Shown: positions 16,709 to 23,375 of the stretch, in pieces
Position numbering within the stretch: the first letter of the stretch is position 1
Layout of the letters: each line of letters starts with the position of its first letter
Source of the DNA: a virus
Reading direction: 5' to 3' (one strand)
IMG/VR virus record: IMGVR_UViG_3300042905_001606
Coordinates: 1 to 24,121 of that record
Length of the DNA stretch: 24,121 nt
Position numbers and translations under genes: made by a program
The notes under the pieces: model-generated
What the model was told of the DNA's origin: nothing
What the model saw: the letters and a program-made list of their open reading frames with translations, nothing else
Databases searched by the model: none

Positions 16709-18530
16709 TGTTTCCTCTCAAAGATTGCTTCCTTGTTTCTTGTGTAATAAGGGAAACTTTCACCGAGTCAGAGTAAGCACGACTAACTCTTAGAATGTTG
16801 TTTTCAAACACAAAGATGTCTTTGTTTGACGGTTGAGCAGTAACCACGAAGAATATGTTTTGACTGATTGGCTTGAAATTAGTGTTGAACCGTACAGAAC
16901 CAGTTTCGTAGTCAACAGTGCCTATTCCTCTAAGAACTACTCTAACGTCTCCATTACTCTCTAGTACTACTAAATTAAGAGTGCTGTTGCCGTCATCTTC
17001 CACAGTCACAGACTCGTAAACTGAACCGTCATCACCAATGTGGGAAAAAGCCGATGAGGAAATCACCGACGAGTGACCATCGTGGGGATGATACAGAGGG
17101 TTTCTAAACTCTATGCTTACACCCTTACTCTGTACCAGTTTAGACAGATTTACTGACTTGCGAAGCATGATGGTTGTTTGGTTACTTAATATTGAGTTAT
17201 CCAAACCGTTTATACCCTGAGACACCTTGGATAGGTACAGATTAGACCCAAACCTCTCCATTACCGTAGAGGAGTAATTGAAGATGTATGAAACAATCAA
17301 AGCCTTGATTGTTCCTGGTGTCAGAGTGGTAATATAAGGGTCATAGGTGATAAGCGAATCAAACACCACTTCGATGTAATCAGGATCTACTATTTCGGGG
17401 GTTACTGTTATAACCGAAGAGTTTCTACGAAGAGTAGTCACCAAACTTTTCTTTTCTTCCGTAGTAAGTGCCAATCCAGTTTTTGGCTTTATTGCTATGA
17501 ACACCTTTCCGTACTGAGGCGGTGTCACATTCTCTCCTCCGTAAACAACAACAGAGTCGGTGTTTGGGTACTCTTTGAAAACTTTAGCCGTGTAATCGTC
17601 TTCTGTTACAGCCCTAGACTGAGATTGATAGTATTTTGGTGCTAGAAACTTGATTCTGCTTATGGTTTCAGGAGCGGCACCACCGGACGAAGCAGACACA
17701 GTACTGATAGTTCCCAAACCAGTCACCTGACAAGTGAAAGTACTGATCCCGTTTGCTATTTCCCCGTTTGTTTCCAAGTACTCTATCGTTACTAGGCTTC
17801 CGTCAGCAGGCTTTAATCCCAAGAAGTTGTCACCGAAGAACAGTTCATAAATTCCACTGCCCTTCTCTTGCAAGAAGAATACTTTAGAAGTTGGCGTAAG
17901 ATCAATGTAAGACGTGCTGTAGGTCCACACATCAGTAGAGCCAGTGGTGTCTGTTGGAGAAACCTGAACTCGAACTTTGAGCGTAGACACATCTGCTTTG
18001 TCGTTAGGAATCGTTAAGAGATATCCGTTCTTTCTTGTTGTGTCGTAGATATAACTGACTCTCCGCAAGGATCCTTCGTGGATAGACACGTTTTGGAATT
18101 CATCATCTGCTCCGTTAGCGTATACCGTGTCCAACAAAACGAACCGATACTGCAATCCGTCCCCGTCAGTACCTACAAACTCCGTTCCTCTCGACAAGTA
18201 AGTGTTGTCGCTTGCTGCTGGAGCAGGAATGTCAACTATGGCTTTAGACGCTCTGATAGAAGACGGAACGTATCCCAAAGCCTTTGCGTGAGAAACCACA
18301 GACTGTCTAAGAGACGCAGTGTCTAGGAACGATTCATTGGCAACCATGTTGGCGTAAAACGCTTGGTAGTGCGTGTTGTACGCCAAAACATCGAGAATTG
18401 TATTGAGCACGGATCCATCAAAGTTGTAGTCTTTGAGCGTCGATTGAGATGTCAAAAACTGCTTCAGAGAAGTTTTAGCCTCCTGAAAGTCCAGCCCGAG
18501 CAGATTGAAACTATCTCCTTTGGTAGCCAT
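16695..18530 (-). CDS. 6: Baseplate wedge protein gp6
   Basis: 611 residues (T4 gp6: 660). The ATG overlaps the gene 25 stop in a TAATG junction, so translation is probably coupled. The N-terminus (DFQEAKTSLKQFLTSQS, then FDGSVLNTILDVLAYNTHYQ, 37-56) is the characteristic start of marine T4-like gp6, with helices that pack against gp53 and gp25. Residues 289-350 contain the Baseplate_J-like core, RAVTEDDYTAKVFKEYPNTD followed by VVVYGGENVTPPQYGKVFIAI. In T4, gp6 dimers link neighbouring wedges into the inner ring and drive the sheath contraction switch. Gene order 25-6-7-8 is the T4 order. No anomaly is seen in the reading frame. Confidence 0.94.
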   Translation of the reverse strand: MATKGDSFNLLGLDFQEAKTSLKQFLTSQSTLKDYNFDGSVLNTILDVLAYNTHYQAFYANMVANESFLDTASLRQSVVSHAKALGYVPSSIRASKAIVDIPAPAASDNTYLSRGTEFVGTDGDGLQYRFVLLDTVYANGADDEFQNVSIHEGSLRRVSYIYDTTRKNGYLLTIPNDKADVSTLKVRVQVSPTDTTGSTDVWTYSTSYIDLTPTSKVFFLQEKGSGIYELFFGDNFLGLKPADGSLVTIEYLETNGEIANGISTFTCQVTGLGTISTVSASSGGAAPETISRIKFLAPKYYQSQSRAVTEDDYTAKVFKEYPNTDSVVVYGGENVTPPQYGKVFIAIKPKTGLALTTEEKKSLVTTLRRNSSVITVTPEIVDPDYIEVVFDSLITYDPYITTLTPGTIKALIVSYIFNYSSTVMERFGSNLYLSKVSQGINGLDNSILSNQTTIMLRKSVNLSKLVQSKGVSIEFRNPLYHPHDGHSSVISSSAFSHIGDDGSVYESVTVEDDGNSTLNLVVLESNGDVRVVLRGIGTVDYETGSVRFNTNFKPISQNIFFVVTAQPSNKDIFVFENNILRVSRAYSDSVKVSLITQETRKQSLRGNNVGN

Positions 18531-18943
18531 TACCGTATCCTTTCAAGAGTTACATTTACTGTTTGTGTCTCTTTAACCTCTGCTATTCCGTACTCCACAT
18601 TGACAATGTAACTGTTTCCGTCTGAGTCAGAACTGACATCCACCAAAAGAGTTCCTACACGAGGCTCGTGTTTACGAATAGTTTCTATCACTCTGTCTCT
18701 AATTTCCATAGCAGTGATTTCGTCAATCGGCTCAAAAAGAAGACTTCGCAAAGAGCATCCCAATCTTGGTTGAAACAGCCTCTCGCCAAAAGAAGTGCTC
18801 AATAGATTTCTAATGGATTGTTTCACAGAAGCCATGTTGCTCACCGTTAACAAGTCTCCAGTTTTGGGATTTTTGGTGAAAAGAATATCCACATCGGAGT
18901 ACGACGGAACTTTGCTGTCTGTGTTGATCAGACGAACTGCCAT
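18530..18943 (-). CDS. 25: Baseplate wedge protein gp25 (GPW/gp25 family)
   Basis: 137 residues (T4 gp25: 132). ATG start 3 nt after the stop of the membrane-anchored gene, with AGGAG upstream. The GPW/gp25 family pattern is clear: SIRNLLSTSFGERLFQPRLG at 43-62, SLLFEPIDEITA near 67-78, IRDRVIETIRKHEPRVG at 81-97, then beta strands to the end. In contractile phage tails and type VI secretion (TssE), this protein sits beside gp6 and gp53 in the wedge and nucleates sheath assembly. It precedes gene 6 with a one-base overlap, matching T4-like order. Confidence 0.95.
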   Translation of the reverse strand: MAVRLINTDSKVPSYSDVDILFTKNPKTGDLLTVSNMASVKQSIRNLLSTSFGERLFQPRLGCSLRSLLFEPIDEITAMEIRDRVIETIRKHEPRVGTLLVDVSSDSDGNSYIVNVEYGIAEVKETQTVNVTLERIR

Positions 18944-18946
18944 CTG

Positions 18947-19633
18947 TCATCTCTCCTGCTGCGCAGTAAGGTGCGCGTTTATGGTTCTGCTGTTGCTCTC
19001 TATGACCTGTTCCACCGAGTGTTCCGAAATGCCGTCCTTCTCAATTTCATCCAAACCTTCTCGGGAACACCAATGGCAGCACACGAATCCCAAAGGCGTG
19101 ATCCCGTCCATGCACTTGAGCGGGCTAACCGTGAAGTACAGCACGTTATTTATCTCAAAACTGGAACGGAATGCGGACTCGGGCAGGGTGTCAACTGCAA
19201 TAATTCTGTCGGGTGAGGTGTCCAGTATACGGACAAGATCCATGTAACGGTTGAGCATGACATCCTGCGACTCAATCATCATGCTTTTCACTCCACCACT
19301 ACACGACTCGTGAGTAACAGAAACCCGTTTAATGGAACTGCCGTCCGCAAACTTTCCACCGTTGTGAAACTGAAACACTAAGCACCTAGACGCACGAACC
19401 GTTACACGCAGTTCTGTGAGGTGTTCGTGAACTCGGGTATGAACCATTACTTGGTGACTGTCTTGTATGACCTGCTTCTTCTCGTCTTCTTTTGCCTGTT
19501 TTTCCGTTTTCTTGCGTCTACGAATCACACCTGCTATTCCAATTCCAATTCCCATGATAAGCACACCCAAAAACTCACCCCCCATTAGAGCAAAGTCCGT
19601 CGCGGTTCGGAGTATTTGGGTGATGTCGCTCAT
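18947..19633 (-). CDS. Membrane-anchored protein with GAF-like region, function unknown
   Basis: 228 residues; the ATG overlaps the preceding TGA (ATGA). A single hydrophobic segment at about 19-37 (GGEFLGVLIMGIGIGIAGVI) is followed at once by RRRKK, so the C-terminal part should stay in the cytoplasm. A charged helical linker covers about 40-65. The soluble part has VHEHLTELRVTVRASRCLVF (68-87), then QFHNGGKFADGSS and VSVTHES, a pattern seen in GAF/PAS-like sensor-type domains of some phage and bacterial proteins. Six cysteines lie between 84 and 189. It is not a T4 baseplate family, yet it is embedded between tail-tip genes and gene 25. It could be a lysis-timing or membrane-interacting protein, or a virion-associated one; none of these is shown. 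Confidence 0.82.
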   Translation of the reverse strand: MSDITQILRTATDFALMGGEFLGVLIMGIGIGIAGVIRRRKKTEKQAKEDEKKQVIQDSHQVMVHTRVHEHLTELRVTVRASRCLVFQFHNGGKFADGSSIKRVSVTHESCSGGVKSMMIESQDVMLNRYMDLVRILDTSPDRIIAVDTLPESAFRSSFEINNVLYFTVSPLKCMDGITPLGFVCCHWCSREGLDEIEKDGISEHSVEQVIESNSRTINAHLTAQQER

Positions 19634-20442
19634 CTGAAACTGGTGGCTCCTGTGCTAGTGAGTGCGCTACGAACGGTATTTGTAAATTGCGGATCTACCA
19701 CATTAACTGTTGCGTCCACACTTAACTGATTACACGGATCATCGCTTTCCGATATGATGTTGCTCATTAGATTTATAGAGGTTACCTTGTCAATAAACGA
19801 AAGAGCCTCCGCTAATTTTGCAGTTGCTGCATCCACCGCTCCGTTCACTGCGGCGTTAGCGGTGTCTATTTTGTTAAATACTTCGCCAATAGCGGACTGG
19901 AACGAGTCAATGAACCCCTGAACATTGGTAGCCAACTCGGTTCCCATTCCAGGGTTTATTTGATTAAGCAAGGCTTCCATGTCCACTTGAGCAGCAACCA
20001 AAGCATTGATAGACAGTCTACCGTCGTCTTGTATCATGTTTAGCCCAACACCAATGTCTAGTCCTTCGATTCCCAAAGCACATTGAAACTGCCCATACAG
20101 GTTCAGACTGCTGATCATTCGCGCCAACTGCTTGGGGTCTTTGTACTTTGCGCACTCCGCATCAAATTTACTGATGGCGTTTCCCACTGCGGTCAGTTTG
20201 GTTTGAGCCGCTTGCAAAGAGGGCAAAAGTGTCAGTAGAGTGTTTGTTCCACCTGCTCCTCCTGGACCACTTGCAGCCGCAATAAGTGCTGCCACCCGTC
20301 CAGAATTTTTACCCAACAGAGTAGAAGCCGCTGCAATAGCAGTCTCGTTGGGTTTGGTCAACAGGTTTTGGAAATCGTTCAGTCCAAAGGTAAGGATGCT
20401 CTTTTCGCCGTCTGTTAGTTTTTGCTTGCATGGACACGTCAT
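19630..20442 (-). CDS. Helical tail-associated protein of unknown function
   Basis: 270 residues, ATG start 3 nt after the PAAR stop with a weak GGGG site. The N-terminus has a CPC pair (MTCPCKQKLTDGEK). Residues 33-57 and 66-100 are Ala/Leu-rich helices separated by a flexible SGPGGAGGTN hinge (58-67). Another helical stretch at about 170-215 (SFQSAIGEVFNKIDTANAAV) has heptad-like spacing. Cysteines recur at 97, 121 and 237. There is no signal peptide or membrane segment. I do not recognise a named family. Its place directly after the PAAR tip suggests a tail-tip assembly factor, a cargo-like protein or a structural component; this is context only. Confidence 0.82.
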   Translation of the reverse strand: MTCPCKQKLTDGEKSILTFGLNDFQNLLTKPNETAIAAASTLLGKNSGRVAALIAAASGPGGAGGTNTLLTLLPSLQAAQTKLTAVGNAISKFDAECAKYKDPKQLARMISSLNLYGQFQCALGIEGLDIGVGLNMIQDDGRLSINALVAAQVDMEALLNQINPGMGTELATNVQGFIDSFQSAIGEVFNKIDTANAAVNGAVDAATAKLAEALSFIDKVTSINLMSNIISESDDPCNQLSVDATVNVVDPQFTNTVRSALTSTGATSFR

Positions 20443-20445
20443 AGT

Positions 20446-20712
20446 TTACCCCACAAATAGAGTTGAAGAAGTACTGGGTGTGTGACCGCAACTGGCTTGA
20501 CTAGCACCAGTGCATACTGGTAATCCACCTATAACAAAGTTGGGTGTGCCTTGAACCATGATTGGTCCAGAGTGCTCTCCGTCTCCGTGTCCCTCTACAG
20601 GATTACCCTCCACGGCTATTGGGAAGCCATCTAAAAATACAGTAGGGTTACCAACCTGTATGACACCTCCAGCCACGTCAATGTTTGCTCGACACACTCC
20701 GAATCCTGGCAT
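20446..20712 (-). CDS. PAAR-domain spike tip protein
   Basis: 88 residues; the ATG overlaps the preceding TAA (TAATG). The whole protein is a PAAR fold: GNPTVFLDGFPIAVEGNPVE (21-40), then GHGDGEHSGPIMVQGTPNFV, IGGLPVCTGASQASCGH and a TPSTSS tail. Candidate zinc ligands are His42, His47, Cys75 and His77, with Cys67 as an alternative. PAAR proteins form the sharp metal-bound cone that caps gp5/VgrG beta-helix spikes (T4 gp5.4, about 97 residues) and punctures the outer membrane. Its place two genes after the gp5-like spike fits. No extra effector domain is fused. Confidence 0.93.
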   Translation of the reverse strand: MPGFGVCRANIDVAGGVIQVGNPTVFLDGFPIAVEGNPVEGHGDGEHSGPIMVQGTPNFVIGGLPVCTGASQASCGHTPSTSSTLFVG

Positions 20713-20942
20713 TAGTACGACCCTCCATTGATAATATCGTTGGGAGACGGATCAACGGTTAGAGACATGAGCGTGAAACCAGATCCCAAGTCTTCAGGAA
20801 TATACCCGCTTGTGGTTTCGGTGTCGCACACATAGAACTTTGTGTTGCGCTTCACAACGTCTCCGTAGTGATACACCACATACTCCGAAGAGCCTTCGGC
20901 GTACTTGCGATGCAGTCCTCTGTAAACCATTCCGCCTGTCAT
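20712..20942 (-). CDS. Small protein resembling a carbohydrate-binding (CBM5/12-like) module
   Basis: 76 residues, ATG start with GAGG 6 nt upstream; the Shine-Dalgarno overlaps the stop of the spike gene. An in-frame ATG at residue 5 is a possible alternative. Residues 6-62 fit the pattern of small chitin-/polysaccharide-binding modules: VYRGLHRKYAEGSSEYVVYH, then YGDVVKRNTKFYVCDTETTS and a final GFTLMS strand. This gives the aromatic-rich 'Y..GDVV...FYVC...T.SG' layout of CBM5/12-like folds, although the closing Trp of that family is not seen. Lying between the spike and its PAAR tip, it may be a minor spike- or tip-associated adhesin. Family assignment is by pattern only. Confidence 0.78.
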   Translation of the reverse strand: MTGGMVYRGLHRKYAEGSSEYVVYHYGDVVKRNTKFYVCDTETTSGYIPEDLGSGFTLMSLTVDPSPNDIINGGSY

Positions 20943-20945
20943 TGG

Positions 20946-22043
20946 TTACCTCAAATCCACCCGCTTGGGTTTCACGACAGGCTCACCTGAGTTTACTTCA
21001 ATACGCTTGCCCTGCTGCATCACCATGACCGCAGAGTCTGTCATAAAGGAAATGGTTCGTCCAGAGAAGCCAATGTCTCCGTCTGTGTAGAACTCCATTG
21101 TCTTTGCAGAAGCCTTGAACTCGCCTTCAACTTGTAAGTTTACATTGGCGTTTGCAAGAATGTCTGCATTCCCGTTCACCTGGAGATTTACTGCGCCTGA
21201 TACTGTGATATTCATTCCACCCGCGATCACCAAGTCCACGCCTTGACTGCCCGCAATATAGATTTTCTTGTTGCCGTGTACAATCTCGTAGTCGTCCCCC
21301 ACAATTCGTTGCACACGAGTTCCGTCTGGATTGTCTTGCCAACCATTGCCCACTTCAGTGAATGTGCCTGACTGGTGATAATCGTGAAGTCGCTCTGCTC
21401 CTGGAGTGTCGTCCACTTCACGAACGTGACCGCTCTGACTGAAACTCACGTGATTGCGGGGGTACTGCGCTGCATACGGAGTCACCGGTTCAGACCAAGT
21501 ACTCTTTGCTTTCATATCTGGGTTGTTCTGTATGTTCTGTTTCACGGTGGAAGCCTTTGCTCCAACCACGGTTTGCTTCATTTGCTCTGTATTACTGTTT
21601 CTAGCAAGACGGTTTGTGTCTTGCTCACCAACAACAGAAACACCCAAAGGAAAAATACCTGCCGAAACATTTGCAGGGGTTGCGGGATATTTTCCACTAG
21701 GATCGGAAAAGCCTTCGGATGTATTTGCTGCTGTTTGCGGTATTCCGCCAAACGACCCAATCATTACAGGGTCTTGTCCTTCTTCGCCGTCACGGAAAAA
21801 ACCAAAGACATGAGAGCCTACCAACAAACCTGTAGGCGATTGACCGACCCCCGATAGTGCAGCAGAAGCGAGTGATTGCATGGGGAAAGCCCAAGGCAGA
21901 TCATTTGTCGGTAATTGTACCTTGTCCTTTACGTGAAAACCAAATATACGAACTCTGCAACGACCTATCTGTAGAGGATCGTTCACGTCTTCCACAACGC
22001 CGTGCCACCACACAAAACCTTCTTTTCCGAGAAACCCCTTCAT
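20946..22043 (-). CDS. 5: gp5-like baseplate central spike protein lacking the lysozyme domain
   Basis: 365 residues from the ATG that overlaps the gene 27 stop (TAATG). An upstream in-frame ATG at 22058 would add five residues but has no Shine-Dalgarno and overlaps gene 27 by 16 nt. Residues ~1-100 form the gp5 OB-fold (WWHGVVEDVNDPLQIGRCRV, LVGSHVFGFFRDGEEGQDPV, then MIGSFGGIP). A Ser/Thr/Pro-rich linker follows. From about 195 comes the triple-stranded beta-helix, with repeats such as DYEIVHGNKKIYIAG, GMNITVSGAVNLQVNGNADI and LANANVNLQVEGEF. T4 gp5 (575 residues) has a lysozyme domain between OB-fold and helix; here the linker is too short to hold one. The trimer should sit on gp27 and carry the PAAR tip. 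Confidence 0.92.
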   Translation of the reverse strand: MKGFLGKEGFVWWHGVVEDVNDPLQIGRCRVRIFGFHVKDKVQLPTNDLPWAFPMQSLASAALSGVGQSPTGLLVGSHVFGFFRDGEEGQDPVMIGSFGGIPQTAANTSEGFSDPSGKYPATPANVSAGIFPLGVSVVGEQDTNRLARNSNTEQMKQTVVGAKASTVKQNIQNNPDMKAKSTWSEPVTPYAAQYPRNHVSFSQSGHVREVDDTPGAERLHDYHQSGTFTEVGNGWQDNPDGTRVQRIVGDDYEIVHGNKKIYIAGSQGVDLVIAGGMNITVSGAVNLQVNGNADILANANVNLQVEGEFKASAKTMEFYTDGDIGFSGRTISFMTDSAVMVMQQGKRIEVNSGEPVVKPKRVDLR

Positions 22044-23374
22044 TAGACCCCCATGCAAGTTTTGGATAACTCGTACTTACACGAGTACGCCGTATTGAAC
22101 TCGTGTTTGATTGATGTGATGATGTAGTCACCGGCAAGATTCTTGTCTGAAATGCTAGGATCCAAAAAACTATCACTCTGTATTCTTGATATGTCTATGG
22201 AAACAATGTCTCCCACACGACGGCGAGAGTCACCCATTACCAAAATTGCTAACTTATGAGTAAGTATGCTTCCAACGTGATGCCTATGTTTTAGAAATGT
22301 CTCTTCGTACTGGAAGTTATCTACCACAGAATTAGAGTCGGTGTACACAGTGTACGGGGTAGACGGGAGATAGTAATACGACGCTCCGTGTTTTAGAATA
22401 TTGTCTGCGTCGCCCTTTTCTGTTTTGAATAGTGGCTCGCCTCCAATCTTGGGTGTGGCAGAGAACACATCAGTTTCAAAAAATTCATTGGTTCTCTGTT
22501 GCTTTCGCACTAGGTCGTGAACCGAAAGCACAGAAGATACAACACCCTTTGATATGTTTGAAGCGGTGTCGAACCGTTCAATATCTTCAAACTTGAGTAT
22601 TTTGTGGTATCGAGGAGGCAGCACTGACGGAAATGGAACTCTGTCTACTTGCTCATCCAACAGTCCCATGTTGGGCGGCATATAGGTATATCTCTGCTTA
22701 GACTTGTAACCGTCCTCTATTATTCTTCTCATGCTCTTGTACGAGTAACCGTCAAGAGTCTCGTAGAAAAAGTATGGAGTGTAGCCAGATCCTCTATCAG
22801 AATACGCTCTTGTTGCCAACCAAGAAATAGCCTTGAATGGAGTGTACGAGCCAGGAATAACAAACGAATAGTTTTCCTTGCTAGTTTCGATAAACAAGCG
22901 GTCCTTCCACACACTCTCGGGAAAATGTTTCTCAAACATGGATTGAACCATGTTTGATGTGTTGCCCTTCATCGAATAACCACAGAATCGTGAGTAGTTT
23001 AAATACCCACCAACACTCATCAAATGCAACGTATAGTCTTGTGTTTTAGCGTTGTCGCCTAACTTATGAGAGTCCATCTTATAGACTCTGAACGTCAAGG
23101 TCACCGGATTAATAGAATCTATATCTGGCTTGAAGGATACGGTTACTATTTCTTGACCGCGAATAGGCAGTCGCTCAGGAAAATTAAATGAGTCCCTGAT
23201 GTACAGTTTTCCTGTTAGGTACGGTGAAAACAAATCTTCGTAGATTTCAAATCTCGTAATCAGACCGCGAAGATCAACGCTGTTTCCTGAAACAACAGAA
23301 CGGATCTCTAGCAGACTTAAAACATAGTCGCCTGCTTTTAGAAGATTTGAACCTGTCTCGGAAGAATTAGCCAC
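22043..23374 (-). CDS. 27: gp27-like baseplate hub protein
   Basis: 443 residues (T4 gp27: 391). The start is GTG at 23374 (MANSSETGSNLLKAGDYVLS), one base after the gene 53 stop and 6 nt after AGGAG. Residues 33-82 (VDLRGLITRFEIYEDLFSPY, then LTGKLYIRDSFNFPERLPIRG) resemble the gp27/VgrG-type tube-like domain that forms a pseudo-sixfold collar. FSPYLTGKLYI is widely seen in marine T4-like hub proteins. Residues 160-200 and the end (LAGDYIITSIKHEFNT, about 415-430) are beta-rich. The adjacent gp5-like spike supports the hub role: gp27 trimers bridge the tail tube and the gp5 spike. It is more distant from T4 gp27 than gp25 or gp6 are from theirs, so the assignment rests partly on neighbours. 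Confidence 0.82.
   Translation of the reverse strand: MANSSETGSNLLKAGDYVLSLLEIRSVVSGNSVDLRGLITRFEIYEDLFSPYLTGKLYIRDSFNFPERLPIRGQEIVTVSFKPDIDSINPVTLTFRVYKMDSHKLGDNAKTQDYTLHLMSVGGYLNYSRFCGYSMKGNTSNMVQSMFEKHFPESVWKDRLFIETSKENYSFVIPGSYTPFKAISWLATRAYSDRGSGYTPYFFYETLDGYSYKSMRRIIEDGYKSKQRYTYMPPNMGLLDEQVDRVPFPSVLPPRYHKILKFEDIERFDTASNISKGVVSSVLSVHDLVRKQQRTNEFFETDVFSATPKIGGEPLFKTEKGDADNILKHGASYYYLPSTPYTVYTDSNSVVDNFQYEETFLKHRHHVGSILTHKLAILVMGDSRRRVGDIVSIDISRIQSDSFLDPSISDKNLAGDYIITSIKHEFNTAYSCKYELSKTCMGV
22048..22052 (-). promoter_or_regulatory. Weak G-rich ribosome site favouring the TAATG start of gene 5
   Basis: GGGGG lies 4 nt before ATG at 22043, short of ideal spacing. The competing ATG at 22058 has no purine-rich site. 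Coupling to gene 27 termination through the TAATG overlap probably does most of the work. Confidence 0.4.
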
Positions 23375-23375
23375 G

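Noticed and set aside
19140-19155. TATAAATA-like late promoter candidate (GATAAATAA on the minus strand)
   Set aside because: It lies in the middle of the membrane-anchored gene, is not an exact match, and no gene begins soon after it.
18947-19633. Holin or spanin identity for the membrane-anchored protein
   Set aside because: There is only one membrane segment, with a large soluble sensor-like region, no lipobox, and no endolysin or partner gene nearby.
22044-22058. Longer start for the gp5-like gene (five extra residues)
   Set aside because: There is no ribosome site before ATG 22058, and it overlaps the hub gene by 16 nt. The TAATG start at 22043 gives the usual spike N-terminus.
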